Shown: positions 55,558 through 63,903 of the stretch, piece after piece | Layout: each line of letters starts with the position of its first letter | Numbering within the stretch: the first letter of the stretch is position 1 | Assembly (NCBI GenBank): GCA_029259915.1 | Contig: JAJDED010000028.1 | Span: 87,503 to 151,502, forward strand | DNA: 64,000 nucleotides | Direction of reading: 5' to 3' | DNA from: Planctomycetota bacterium | Lineage (GTDB): Bacteria > Planctomycetota > Planctomycetia > Pirellulales > Lacipirellulaceae | Position numbers and translations under genes: made by a program | Notes under the pieces: generated by a model | What the model was told of the DNA's origin: nothing | The model's database searches: none | The model's input: the letters and a program-made list of their open reading frames with translations, nothing else

Positions 55558-56394
55558 ATGTCTATTACTAGCCAGCGCACTTTCATTGGATTTGGGGCGA
55601 TAGCCCTTTCTTTGCTTACCCTGTCGGCAGACGCGCAAATCGTGCGTCGTTACGCCAGGGGTGGAGTGGCTGTACGCGCGCCTTTTGTACGTGTTGACGT
55701 CGGCCCTGGCGGAGCAACTTCGGTACGGGCTCCGTTTGTTGCCGTCGACGATCCGGGAGGCGTTTACATCGGCCGACATCGCCGGCGACGTCTCTATGCA
55801 CAGCAACAGCCACCGGTTGCCGGCTATGGGGCCCCCTATCGTGAACCTACACTCGCAGCGCAGCCTGCGTATGTCGACAATTCTCCACTTCCAACCACCG
55901 AACAACTTGCGGCGATGAACGATCTCGAACTGATCAACACCGTATGGGATTTGTCGGCCCGTCTCGATGCACGCCTCGCACGATTTGATACGGGCGACGG
56001 CTGGCGACGTTATCTCGGTTTTCCAGCAGATGCGTTTTCAGAACCTGGCGTCCAGCCTGTGGAAATCCGTCTCGACGCACTAGTGAAAACACTGGCCCGA
56101 TTCGACTCCGTTTCCGACAACCCGGAATATGGAAAAATTGCTGGACTGCCAATTTTTATCGCAGCCAAGGCAGCCCTACGTCAGGCGGTAACACGTTTCC
56201 AATCAGGCAGTCATCATGAAGGTAATCTGCGTGAAGGCGGCCCGCAGATGGTTGATCCGAGCGACCCCTCCCCTGCCCCGTCGAATTCCGAATCCGACAA
56301 TCCCAACGAAGTATTGCCAACCCCCGAGCCCGCCACTCACTCGGCGGCAACCCGCGGCGAGCGCTCCATTCTGAAACAGTCCACGCGCCGCTAA
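55558..56394 (+). CDS. Hypothetical secreted protein
   Basis: A 278-residue protein. A signal peptide (MSITSQRTFIGFGAIALSLLTLSADA) precedes an Arg/Gly/Val-rich segment (~25-90). Then a mostly helical region (LPTTEQLAAMNDLELINTVWDLSARLDARL) ends with a Ser/Pro/Asn-rich disordered tail. No family recognised; likely a planctomycete envelope protein. It has an in-frame GTG just upstream at 55555; I used the ATG. Confidence 0.6.
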   Translation: MSITSQRTFIGFGAIALSLLTLSADAQIVRRYARGGVAVRAPFVRVDVGPGGATSVRAPFVAVDDPGGVYIGRHRRRRLYAQQQPPVAGYGAPYREPTLAAQPAYVDNSPLPTTEQLAAMNDLELINTVWDLSARLDARLARFDTGDGWRRYLGFPADAFSEPGVQPVEIRLDALVKTLARFDSVSDNPEYGKIAGLPIFIAAKAALRQAVTRFQSGSHHEGNLREGGPQMVDPSDPSPAPSNSESDNPNEVLPTPEPATHSAATRGERSILKQSTRR

Positions 56395-56674
56395 GGCTAA
56401 CGGATATTCACATTTGGATAGTCGTGCGCCACTGTCTGGTCCACCACGGCGGATTCGCTGGGGCGAACTCGTCCAGCAGTGGGAGCGGGTACCAGGGTTC
56501 CACTGCTGAGCAAGTCAGTCAGTGGCACACGCGATCCATCCTGAATCACTCCACGCGCCGAAAACCACCTGCTAGCACCGCTCCAATTGCTCGTGACATC
56601 GGGCCAACGCTTGGCTACTATTCCGCCCTGTTTTTGGCGAGATAGACCCTCCATTTGGCGACGAGGAGCACACG
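56395..56674. other. Gap with no supported gene, and a small echo of the previous gene end
   Basis: A 280-base gap. Open frames on both strands show no family. The words CCATCCTGAATCACTCCACG at about 56530-56550 resemble CCATTCTGAAACAGTCCACG at the end of the preceding gene (RSILKQSTRR). See findings. Confidence 0.35.
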
Positions 56675-57181
56675 ATGTTTTCTCTGTTAGCAGACATTGC
56701 TTATCCTGAAATCATTCGCTCGGTGATGGCCGGCGGCTCGGCGGCGGTTACTTCGTATTTTTGGTTCGTCCGCTCGCGCCGCGAAAGTCCCCGACTGGAA
56801 ATGTATCAGTTGGGAAATTTCCGCGCATCGCTCCGCAGCAAACCAGATACTGAAGGCGTCAAACGGCTTTGTCTCTCGCAAATCGATACCGGCGGCGTGC
56901 TGATCGCCAACAACAGTACCCGGCAAAATTCCGTCCTTCGTTTCGATTGCTATCTGGAACATCAAGGCAATCGAATCAAGGGCGACTGGGGCTACACGGG
57001 CGAAGACAAGCCGCCCTGGAATGTCGGCCCCGAAACCACCATCGCCTTCAGCCCTGCCTGTTTCTTTGAAGTCCCCGAAGACTACGAGGTGCCGGAAGAT
57101 CTGGAGTTCCGCGTCGAATTGGTCACCGTCAGCGGCAAACGCTTCGGCGAAACGCTGACGCTGCAAACTCCCACATCTTGA
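56675..57181 (+). CDS. Hypothetical protein with an N-terminal membrane anchor
   Basis: A 168-residue protein, not recognised. The N-terminus MFSLLADIAYPEIIRSVMAGGSAAVTSYFWFV is mostly hydrophobic, suggesting a signal anchor. The remainder is beta-rich with turns (DTGGVLIANNSTRQNSVLRFDCYLEHQ). The ATG follows GAGGAG at a normal distance. Function unknown. Confidence 0.55.
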   Translation: MFSLLADIAYPEIIRSVMAGGSAAVTSYFWFVRSRRESPRLEMYQLGNFRASLRSKPDTEGVKRLCLSQIDTGGVLIANNSTRQNSVLRFDCYLEHQGNRIKGDWGYTGEDKPPWNVGPETTIAFSPACFFEVPEDYEVPEDLEFRVELVTVSGKRFGETLTLQTPTS

Positions 57182-57278
57182 TGCTGTTATCCAATGAGGG
57201 TTCAACCTGCCTGACGGTGGAAAATCTATAACAAAGTGCATCATTGGTTGACAGAACCAACAGCTCTATTCGACTAAA

Positions 57279-58040
57279 TTATGACGTGGCGTTCCCCCTT
57301 GTCAGTGAGCCTACCGCAACTTCCAACCGCTCACTTTTCTGCCTTACACCAAGCAACGCGACGCCACTTGCCAACAGCGGACCGACAAACAGGATGAACG
57401 TAATCCCCTGAGTGATTAGTCCAAAGTTGCTGCTCTTGAAAAAACCAAAGAACTGAATGAAGAAGATACTTACCGCGAGTAAGATTATTCCGGTTAGCCG
57501 CGGCCACCGTTGCGAGAGCCAAGCCATGACAAAGAAAGGCACTGTGAGCAACGGATGCAACAGCAGCGCACCCCAACCTGTCCACTCGGCGCCAACATTG
57601 CTGACGATAGTAAAGACAAGCCAGACGGAACCGAAGGCAAGCAAAACTCGGGCGGCCATTTTTTGTGGTCCCCAATAGTCTTGAAGCGAGCTCAGGAACC
57701 AAGTGAACCAGAGAATTGCTAGGAAGAGTGTCGCAAGTTCCTCCGGATCTTTGACAACCCGGTCCCCAGAACGGAAGAAGGCTACCAAGACAACCGCCAC
57801 CAGCCCGGCGGTGAGAAACGCATGGTAACCCGCGCGATATGCTGCCTGGCGCTGGAACTCGTCTTTGTCGTGAAGCCAACCCAACTCGCGAAGGATGCCC
57901 GGACCAAATGTGCCAATACCAGCCAGCAAAAGAATCCACCAACTTAGGCTCGTAAGCATCAAGCCCAAGACCACCATCCCACCGGCCACAAGCGTTGTTA
58001 GTGTTGGGCGCCAATGCTGACGAACTACCTGATCAACCAT
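57279..58040 (-). CDS. Multi-pass membrane protein paired with XRE regulator
   Basis: A 253-residue protein. About seven hydrophobic segments, beginning LVAGGMVVLGLMLTSLSWWILLLAGIG. A soluble loop (LGWLHDKDEFQRQAAYRAGYH) separates the first segments. No catalytic motif is seen. The start overlaps the XRE gene end by eight bases, so coupled translation is likely. The pair resembles XRE regulator-membrane protein modules in other bacteria, with unclear role. Confidence 0.65.
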   Translation of the reverse strand: MVDQVVRQHWRPTLTTLVAGGMVVLGLMLTSLSWWILLLAGIGTFGPGILRELGWLHDKDEFQRQAAYRAGYHAFLTAGLVAVVLVAFFRSGDRVVKDPEELATLFLAILWFTWFLSSLQDYWGPQKMAARVLLAFGSVWLVFTIVSNVGAEWTGWGALLLHPLLTVPFFVMAWLSQRWPRLTGIILLAVSIFFIQFFGFFKSSNFGLITQGITFILFVGPLLASGVALLGVRQKSERLEVAVGSLTRGNATS

Positions 58041-58260
58041 TGTTTTCTCCTTGGTTCAGTTGGAAAAGTGTTTCCACGCTGACTTCAAAAACTTCAGCAA
58101 TACATAGAGCCAAAGCCACTGAAGGGGTGTATTTCCCCTTCTCAATCGACAGTATGGTCTGTCGCGTGACTCTCACCCGATTGGCTAGTTCCTGCTGGGT
58201 CATGTCTGACATCTGTCGATGACGCCGAACGAGGTTGAGAATTACATTTTGTGCCTTCAT
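58033..58260 (-). CDS. Small XRE/Cro-type helix-turn-helix regulator
   Basis: A 75-residue protein. The helix-turn-helix core MTQQELANRVRVTRQTILSIEKGKYTPSVALALCIAEVFEVSVETLF is of the YozG/Cro type. It probably represses its own promoter, which has two TACTTAAC direct repeats. The ATG at 58260 is preceded by a promoter at a distance so short that the transcript would be nearly leaderless. Confidence 0.85.
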   Translation of the reverse strand: MKAQNVILNLVRRHRQMSDMTQQELANRVRVTRQTILSIEKGKYTPSVALALCIAEVFEVSVETLFQLNQGENNG

Positions 58261-58687
58261 GTAGAGCAATGTATAGTTTACTTAACTTTTTGTCAAGAAT
58301 ACTTAACATCTTTTCGTGATTATCTCTGCTAAGAAGCAAGATCTTGCAGTTTTCTCACTTTGCTAGTCTCTCTAACCGGAGAGCATATTCTTTGCAAATT
58401 CGGTCCCTGCAAAGACTTCGGAAGTGTTGAAATGGCAGATTTAGCATCGTTGCAATTCCACCTGATCGTTGCGTTTCCAGGTATTACGAGCCACTTATTT
58501 GCTGGCTGCCGCGCCCTCAGAGCTTACGCGACCTCTTCGATCTCCCGGTTCGTACCGGTACAGAGCCCTTCGGCGGCAAAGCGGCTCAATGTGCCCCGAT
58601 TGGCAAGCCGACGCTGATTATAGAGTGTTCTCCTCGCATTCCCGGGAACACACAGTCCCGATGCCTTGACGAAAAGGGCAGTCAATC
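58261..58687. other. Intergenic region between XRE module and LysM gene
   Basis: A 427-base gap. Left end holds the promoter and operator listed separately. A weak hairpin GTGTTC...GAACAC lies at 58625-58651, just upstream of the LysM gene. The remaining sequence has open frames but no recognisable protein or RNA. Confidence 0.4.
58268..58307 (-). promoter_or_regulatory. Promoter and direct-repeat operator of the XRE module
   Basis: Leftward -35 TTGACA (58296-58291) and -10 TACATT (58273-58268), 17 bases apart. Two TACTTAAC direct repeats at 58279-58286 and 58300-58307, spaced 21 bases, flank the -35 hexamer. This is a typical arrangement for a self-repressed XRE promoter (inference). Confidence 0.6.
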
Positions 58688-59290
58688 ATGAGTCGAGCAA
58701 AGAAAATCTTGATCGTCGGTTTCGTGCTTGCGGTAGGGATCGGCTTGGCCTGGCCATTTCGCAAAACGACGACAGAAGTCGAATCGAAGTATCGCGCCGA
58801 TCCCATGCAATTTACGTCGATAGGCCAAGGAATCGACCAAACTCGCACAACGATGCAAAACTCGGCAGCGGAACCTTCCAAGCGACACACTGTCGCCACA
58901 ATGACAAGCACCGCCGAGAACGCGTCGTCAACAAACGTCCCCATCGCTGGCTCGCAGTTGAATACTGATTCAAGCCAATTGGATTCCATCGGCCCGACTT
59001 CCACCACGCCACCGGACCAACCAGCGGCCATTTCCTCAGAAGCGCGCCCAGCTTACTCGATAGCCAACCGTGGGACAAACCGAGAAGACCTGACCGAGTG
59101 GCCGCGAGAAATCGTCTACGTGGTCCACAATGGAGACACGCTAGAAAAACTCGCCAAGCGTTATTTAGGCGACGCGAGTCGGGCTTTGGAAATCTTCGAC
59201 ATGAATCGCGACCAACTCACCAATCCCCATCTCCTGCCCATTGGAGCGGAGCTGCGTGTCCCTGTCGAAACCAATCCGCAAGCGAAATAA
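58688..59290 (+). CDS. LysM domain protein
   Basis: A 200-residue protein. A signal anchor (ILIVGFVLAVGIGLAWPF) is followed by a Ser/Thr-rich low-complexity linker (~30-130). The C-terminal LysM domain has YVVHNGDTLEKLAKRYLGDASRALEIFDMNRDQL. It likely binds peptidoglycan or other glycan on the periplasmic side. Partner unknown. It ends 16 bases before the convergent hydrolase-like gene stop. Confidence 0.8.
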   Translation: MSRAKKILIVGFVLAVGIGLAWPFRKTTTEVESKYRADPMQFTSIGQGIDQTRTTMQNSAAEPSKRHTVATMTSTAENASSTNVPIAGSQLNTDSSQLDSIGPTSTTPPDQPAAISSEARPAYSIANRGTNREDLTEWPREIVYVVHNGDTLEKLAKRYLGDASRALEIFDMNRDQLTNPHLLPIGAELRVPVETNPQAK

Positions 59291-59306
59291 TTGTCGGATC
59301 AACATT

Positions 59307-60248
59307 CTACTGTCGGCGTTTGATCCAATCAAAATTCTTTTGCGTCAGTCGGGCGTCGATAAAGGCGTCGAGCTTCGACAGCATGCCGAAATCGGGATCG
59401 GTGAGTAGCCGGGTTCCCTGGAGTTTGGTTCTCAGCGGGAAGACAAACAGATCTTTTTGCTCGCGGATCTTGTCTGGCGAAGGTTCAGGGTGATACTTCG
59501 CCAGATTCTTATGCACGACCTTCGCGTCCTTCCTAGCTTTGGAATCATGTTCTCCATAGACAATGAAGAAAGAGAGCCGTTGGCGCACGTCAGCATGCCT
59601 AAGCGGCTTGAGCAACGGCAAGCCGCGAAATCCCCACTCGGGCGAGGCGAGAACCAGCGCTTTGACATCTTGCCCCTGTTTACGCGTGGCGAGTAGCGGA
59701 GCACTCCAATCTGCAGCAGCCCAATACGTTGCAACATTGGCCCCCATGCCAGAGCCCACCAGGCAAAGTTTATTCAAGTTGAGTTCGCCCGCATCGTTCT
59801 TCTCCACTAAGAATTTTCGGACTGCCTCCATATCCTGAAGTACCATGTCCTGGAAATCGCCAGGCTTTAGCCGAGACGCCTCCAGATCGCGCGAACGCCC
59901 ATCACGCGACACTTGAGTCGTGCTTTCTCCATGCCCACGCAAATCGATCGTAATCACGGCACGCGAATCACGATCGCTGTCGGAAGGATCCTGAAGCGCC
60001 GTGGCAAGGCCTCCGAAGACCCTGCGACTTTCTTTGAAGTCGTGCAACATCACTACCGGAACGGCATCTCTGCCTAGACTACTGGCGTAGTAAGTCCCCT
60101 TGAGTTTTACGCCATCCTTGGTCGTCAGTTTGATCTCCTCCGGCCCGGAACTTCTTCTGGTTCTTTGTGCCTCGACAAACGCCGGGCTCATGCCGACACA
60201 AAACGCCAGTATCAAAAAGAACCACTTTTGGAGATGCCTTCTATTCAT
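59307..60248 (-). CDS. Alpha/beta-hydrolase-fold protein with altered nucleophile elbow
   Basis: A 313-residue protein. A signal peptide (MNRRHLQKWFFLILAFCVGMSPAFVEA) precedes an alpha/beta-hydrolase fold: MLHDFKESRRVFGG, TIDLRGHGES and FIVYGEHDSKA. The expected nucleophile elbow GxSxG reads GSGMGAN, so Gly replaces Ser. It may be non-catalytic or use another residue. The ATG at 60248 starts at the signal peptide; the longer frame overlaps the VWA gene on the other strand. Confidence 0.7.
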   Translation of the reverse strand: MNRRHLQKWFFLILAFCVGMSPAFVEAQRTRRSSGPEEIKLTTKDGVKLKGTYYASSLGRDAVPVVMLHDFKESRRVFGGLATALQDPSDSDRDSRAVITIDLRGHGESTTQVSRDGRSRDLEASRLKPGDFQDMVLQDMEAVRKFLVEKNDAGELNLNKLCLVGSGMGANVATYWAAADWSAPLLATRKQGQDVKALVLASPEWGFRGLPLLKPLRHADVRQRLSFFIVYGEHDSKARKDAKVVHKNLAKYHPEPSPDKIREQKDLFVFPLRTKLQGTRLLTDPDFGMLSKLDAFIDARLTQKNFDWIKRRQ

Positions 60249-60441
60249 GATGATCTCTCGAACAACTGTGCCTTCCATGAGTGCGAAATGACCAAGAACC
60301 AATCTTGCATTCATCATAGCACGAGGGTTTCCTGCCGACATCACCGATTTGGCTGGTTTCGCAGGCCCCGTCGTGCTTGCTTCGTATGCCAACGTGGGAG
60401 ACAATGGGAGTGTACCTCGCGCACGACTGTTGAAAATATTA

Positions 60442-60493
60442 TTAGCCGCAGGCGGCAGCCAAAGGTCCCACCGGCTTCCGCCGGTGGCTAGGA
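60442..60493. repeat. TTAGCCGC...GGCTAGGA element, family A copy 3
   Basis: A 52-base copy starting TTAGCCGCAGGCGG and ending GGTGGCTAGGA. It matches copies 1 and 2. It lies between the divergent hydrolase-like and VWA genes, 41 bases upstream of the VWA start. Confidence 0.75.
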
Positions 60494-60533
60494 CCAGATC
60501 GGGAAACCCGGAACAACACGAGAGTGCCAGGAA

Positions 60534-62474
60534 ATGTCGTCGATCACTCCACCCTTCGAGCACAGCAACACCGACGGCATGCTCCAAAACGCTGTCTCTC
60601 ATCACGATGCCCGGGCGTGGCTGGCGAGCCTTGGACTCCATCTCTTGCTATTAACGCTACTGGCGATTCTCTCTTTTACTTTGCCCAAGACTTCCGAAGA
60701 ATTGGAATTGGCATACGAGCCACCGGAATCTGTGGAAGAAGTCGAGCCTCTGCCCGAGGAATTTCTTTCTTCGGACGAGCCGATGGACGAGATCGGCGCA
60801 CTCAGCCAGTCGGGAAGTGCTTCCGCCATCGCTGCCGCTCTAGTTCTGGATGAACGCTCGCTTGTGGTGTTTGAGCCCGAACCGGTCACCGATCTTGGTG
60901 AGCGAGAAGTAATCGAGCTCGACGCAGAATTTCGCGGGCCCGAATTAACCCAAGATCTGTCGGTACAGGGAGTGGCCCACGTCGGCACCACAGGCGCCGT
61001 GGGGGCAATCGATCGTCTCACGCACGAGATACTTCTTTCGGTCGAACAGCAGCCGACACTTGTTGTTTGGCTGTTCGATCAATCAGGAAGCCTGCGCGAC
61101 GAGCGAGAAAGAATCCGGCGACGGTTTCGCGACATCTACGAACAATTGGGTGTCATCGAAGCTTCCCAGAACCCTGCCTTCAAACAACATCGGGACAAAC
61201 CCCTGCTGACGGCGGTGGCCGCGTTTGGCGACGTGCCACAGTTGTTAACTCCCAAGCCGACCGATCAATTGGCGGAAATCGAGGCTGCCGTTGCGGCAAT
61301 CGAAGGCAGCCAATCGCCCACGGAAAATGTTTTTCAGGCAGTGGCCATGACCGCGGAAAAGTTTCGCGCCTACCGATTGCCGAGACACGGGTCGCGGAAC
61401 GTAATGATTATCGTCTTCACAGACGAATCGGGCGACGATGTCGCGCAATTGGACGAGACGGTCCACCTGTGCCGCAAGCTGGCAATGCCCGTGTACGTGG
61501 TCGGCCGCCCTGCCCCGTTCGGTCGAAGCGAGGCCTACGTAAAATGGATTGATCCCGATCCCAACTTTGATCAACGACCGCAATGGGTTCCCGTCAATTT
61601 GGGTCCAGAATCACTGATGCCCGAGCGGCTCAAACTGCGCTTCCTCAATTCGCGTCGTCGAGAAACGCTCGCCGATTCCGGGTTCGGGCCCTTTGCATTG
61701 ACCCGGCTCTGTTACGAGACCGGCGGTCTCTATTTCTCCGCCCATCCAAATCGGGCCGTGGGACGTTCGGTAAACGAACGAGAAACCAGCGAATTAGCTG
61801 CCCACTTCACACAGTTTTTCGATCCCGACGTCATGCGCCGCTACGAACCCAACTATCTCGCGACAGATGAGTATTTGCGCACCCTGACGGCAAACCAAGC
61901 GATGCAGGCGGTCGTCGAAGCGGCGCAATTGTCGCTTTCGATTCCGAGAGTCCGGGTTGAACGGTACTTTTCTCAACAAGACGATGCGGCATTGGTCCGC
62001 GGGTTGTCGGAAGCGCAGCGCGCCGCGGCAATCATGCAACCGGCCGTCGACCGGATTTGCCAACTGCTTTTGGCTGCTGAGTCGGATCGGCATAAAATCA
62101 AATCACCTCGTTGGCAAGCGAACTATGATCTTGCGCTGGGCACCGCACTGGCCACGCAAGTCCGCACCGCGGGATACAACATGATGTTGGCCAGCGCTAA
62201 GCAAGGCATGGCTTTTCAGGACGAAAAGAATAACGCCTGGGTATTAAACTATGCCGACAATTTCTCAAGCAGCCGACTGGAAAAGATTGCCGACCGAGCT
62301 CAAAGCGTTCTTACCCAGGTCGTTAAAGAACATCCTGAAACACCCTGGGCCTGGGCAGCAAAAAGAGAATTACGGTTGCCGTTAGGCTGGAAGTGGGACG
62401 AATACTATCATGCTGCGGAGAGAACAGGACGTCCCAGCCCTCGACCTCCCCGCCGTGATCCTCCACCGTTGTAG
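60534..62474 (+). CDS. VWA-domain membrane protein
   Basis: A 646-residue protein. An N-terminal hydrophobic segment (LGLHLLLLTLLAILSFTL) anchors it, followed by an acidic region (EPPESVEEVEPLPEEF). The VWA-like domain begins VVWLFDQSGSLRDERERI, with a DxSxS MIDAS motif, and later NVMIIVFTDESGDD. The rest is helical with a Pro/Arg-rich C-terminal tail. Likely a surface- or periplasm-exposed protein. Start choice 60534 or 60579 (both in frame). Confidence 0.7.
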   Translation: MSSITPPFEHSNTDGMLQNAVSHHDARAWLASLGLHLLLLTLLAILSFTLPKTSEELELAYEPPESVEEVEPLPEEFLSSDEPMDEIGALSQSGSASAIAAALVLDERSLVVFEPEPVTDLGEREVIELDAEFRGPELTQDLSVQGVAHVGTTGAVGAIDRLTHEILLSVEQQPTLVVWLFDQSGSLRDERERIRRRFRDIYEQLGVIEASQNPAFKQHRDKPLLTAVAAFGDVPQLLTPKPTDQLAEIEAAVAAIEGSQSPTENVFQAVAMTAEKFRAYRLPRHGSRNVMIIVFTDESGDDVAQLDETVHLCRKLAMPVYVVGRPAPFGRSEAYVKWIDPDPNFDQRPQWVPVNLGPESLMPERLKLRFLNSRRRETLADSGFGPFALTRLCYETGGLYFSAHPNRAVGRSVNERETSELAAHFTQFFDPDVMRRYEPNYLATDEYLRTLTANQAMQAVVEAAQLSLSIPRVRVERYFSQQDDAALVRGLSEAQRAAAIMQPAVDRICQLLLAAESDRHKIKSPRWQANYDLALGTALATQVRTAGYNMMLASAKQGMAFQDEKNNAWVLNYADNFSSSRLEKIADRAQSVLTQVVKEHPETPWAWAAKRELRLPLGWKWDEYYHAAERTGRPSPRPPRRDPPPL

Positions 62475-62507
62475 GTCGCCGCAAATCTTGTGGCTTTAGC
62501 CGCGATC

Positions 62508-63173
62508 TCACTGATTCGCCACCGCGTCGAGCGCGAAGGTTGCGTTGGGATTGTGCTTATAGAAGTAACTAGCCAACTGTCGAGAAACTACGTCGACAAA
62601 CTGCCGTTGGAATTTCTGGACCGGCTTGTCGGCTGCCGGAATACCGCTGTTGCGCGGGAAGAGAACCTGCCCGATATCGCGCTGCCAAATTTCTTTGCCA
62701 CCGTCAGTCATGTCGTAAACGGTCATAGTGACATCGGCGTCACCCTGATAGAGCGTTGCGCCTTTGTAGAGATCAAAATTATCCAACTCGACATAGACAA
62801 TACGCGTCGCCTTAACGGCTCGGCCTAGGTCCTTGAAATTTTCCCAATCCTGCTCGTCGACCCAATTATCAACTTCGCTGGGGCTGACGACATCGATCCC
62901 CGGAACCTCTTCCCGTAGCAGTGCGCTCATGTTTTTGCCGATATCGCGTGCTGCCCCGGCGTGACGGTATTCGTGGGAAGAGGGAGGTCGGCAAACGACG
63001 ACCACGCGCTGATTGTTCAAGTCTTTGCTCTCGGCCGGGATAACATCGCCCCCCTGCCAAAGATAAACTCCAGTGGCCAAAATCGAATGGATACAGCCCG
63101 TGTTCGAAACCAACACGACCGCTGCCAAAGCAGCCCCAAAGGTGGCACGAATTCGGGCGAAAGAACTATCCAT
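62508..63173 (-). CDS. Hypothetical lipoprotein
   Basis: A 221-residue protein. The signal peptide ends at a probable lipobox (SNTGC) near residue 27. The mature part has GGDVIPAES, RVVVVCRPPSSHEYRHAG and ARDIGKNMSALLREEV segments, then ATRIVYVELDNFDLYKGATLYQGDADVTMTVYDM. It looks like a conserved planctomycete lipoprotein. Function unknown. Confidence 0.6.
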   Translation of the reverse strand: MDSSFARIRATFGAALAAVVLVSNTGCIHSILATGVYLWQGGDVIPAESKDLNNQRVVVVCRPPSSHEYRHAGAARDIGKNMSALLREEVPGIDVVSPSEVDNWVDEQDWENFKDLGRAVKATRIVYVELDNFDLYKGATLYQGDADVTMTVYDMTDGGKEIWQRDIGQVLFPRNSGIPAADKPVQKFQRQFVDVVSRQLASYFYKHNPNATFALDAVANQ

Positions 63174-63201
63174 GGTTCACTTCCTCATATTTACTATTTG
63201 G

Positions 63202-63645
63202 TCAGCCAAGGACCCAGCGACGCAGCCAATCGAGCAGCGTCACTCCCAGCCAGGCTGTTCCTATTACCAACAATGGCGGCCAACTCGGATGGATTCCCAG
63301 CCAACGTCCGATCAACGCCACAACAAGCAACCACGGAACAATGCAAAGTGTCGCCAGACACAACAGCGTTCCTCCCAGGTTGGCCGAGGCGGCTTGTCCG
63401 ATTTCTCCTCGAAGCAAGTGCGCCCAAGCGGTGGTTGTCCCGCATGCCGGGCAAACATATCCTGTCTTCGCTTGGAAAAAGCATGGTGTTAAACCCAACT
63501 GCTCGTGAGTGCCGTATCCGCGCGGATCGGGCTCAAGTCCACGAGCCGTAATCAGCAAGGCCAGCCCCACAACTCCCGCAACAGCCAATAATAGCCGCAC
63601 GCCGGGGCGAAGTTTCGTCTGCGATGTGAGGACAACATTCGTCAC
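63202..63645 (-). CDS. DUF2752 membrane protein
   Basis: A 147-residue protein. Family hallmark CFFQAKTGYVCPACGTTTAWAHLLRGEI with CPxCGxTT, flanked by three hydrophobic segments. Its role is unknown; the family is widespread in bacteria. Its stop lies 28 bases from the lipoprotein gene start, in the same direction. Confidence 0.85.
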   Translation of the reverse strand: MTNVVLTSQTKLRPGVRLLLAVAGVVGLALLITARGLEPDPRGYGTHEQLGLTPCFFQAKTGYVCPACGTTTAWAHLLRGEIGQAASANLGGTLLCLATLCIVPWLLVVALIGRWLGIHPSWPPLLVIGTAWLGVTLLDWLRRWVLG

Positions 63646-63903
63646 AATGACCAGTCACTGAAAAGCGGGCAAACGATAGCCAATCGACACCAGGCCGGCA
63701 AGATGAGTCGGTGCTGCGTAGGAAAAATGCTAGCTAGAGTATAAACTCACTTGGATAAAAGCCTCGGCATTTATGCCGGGTTCTTGATTTCGTGAATATT
63801 TCGGGTGGGGACTTACGCTAGATTTCCTACGTCCACGTGCATACCATGCGAATTTTGATGATAAAGCAACATTGCTTCTGTAAAAAGTTTTTGGCACCTA
63901 CGT
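63646..63903. other. Gap upstream of DUF2752 gene and next to the IS256 remnant
   Basis: A 258-base gap. A hairpin CTCGGCA-TTTA-TGCCGGG at about 63757-63774 is followed by TTCTTG. Terminal inverted repeats of the IS could not be placed because the other end lies outside the window. Confidence 0.35.

Noticed and set aside
56397..56654. Opposing 73- and 85-residue frames in the gap after the secreted gene
   Set aside because: They overlap each other, have no ribosome-binding site or recognisable fold, and part of the sequence is an echo of the previous gene end.
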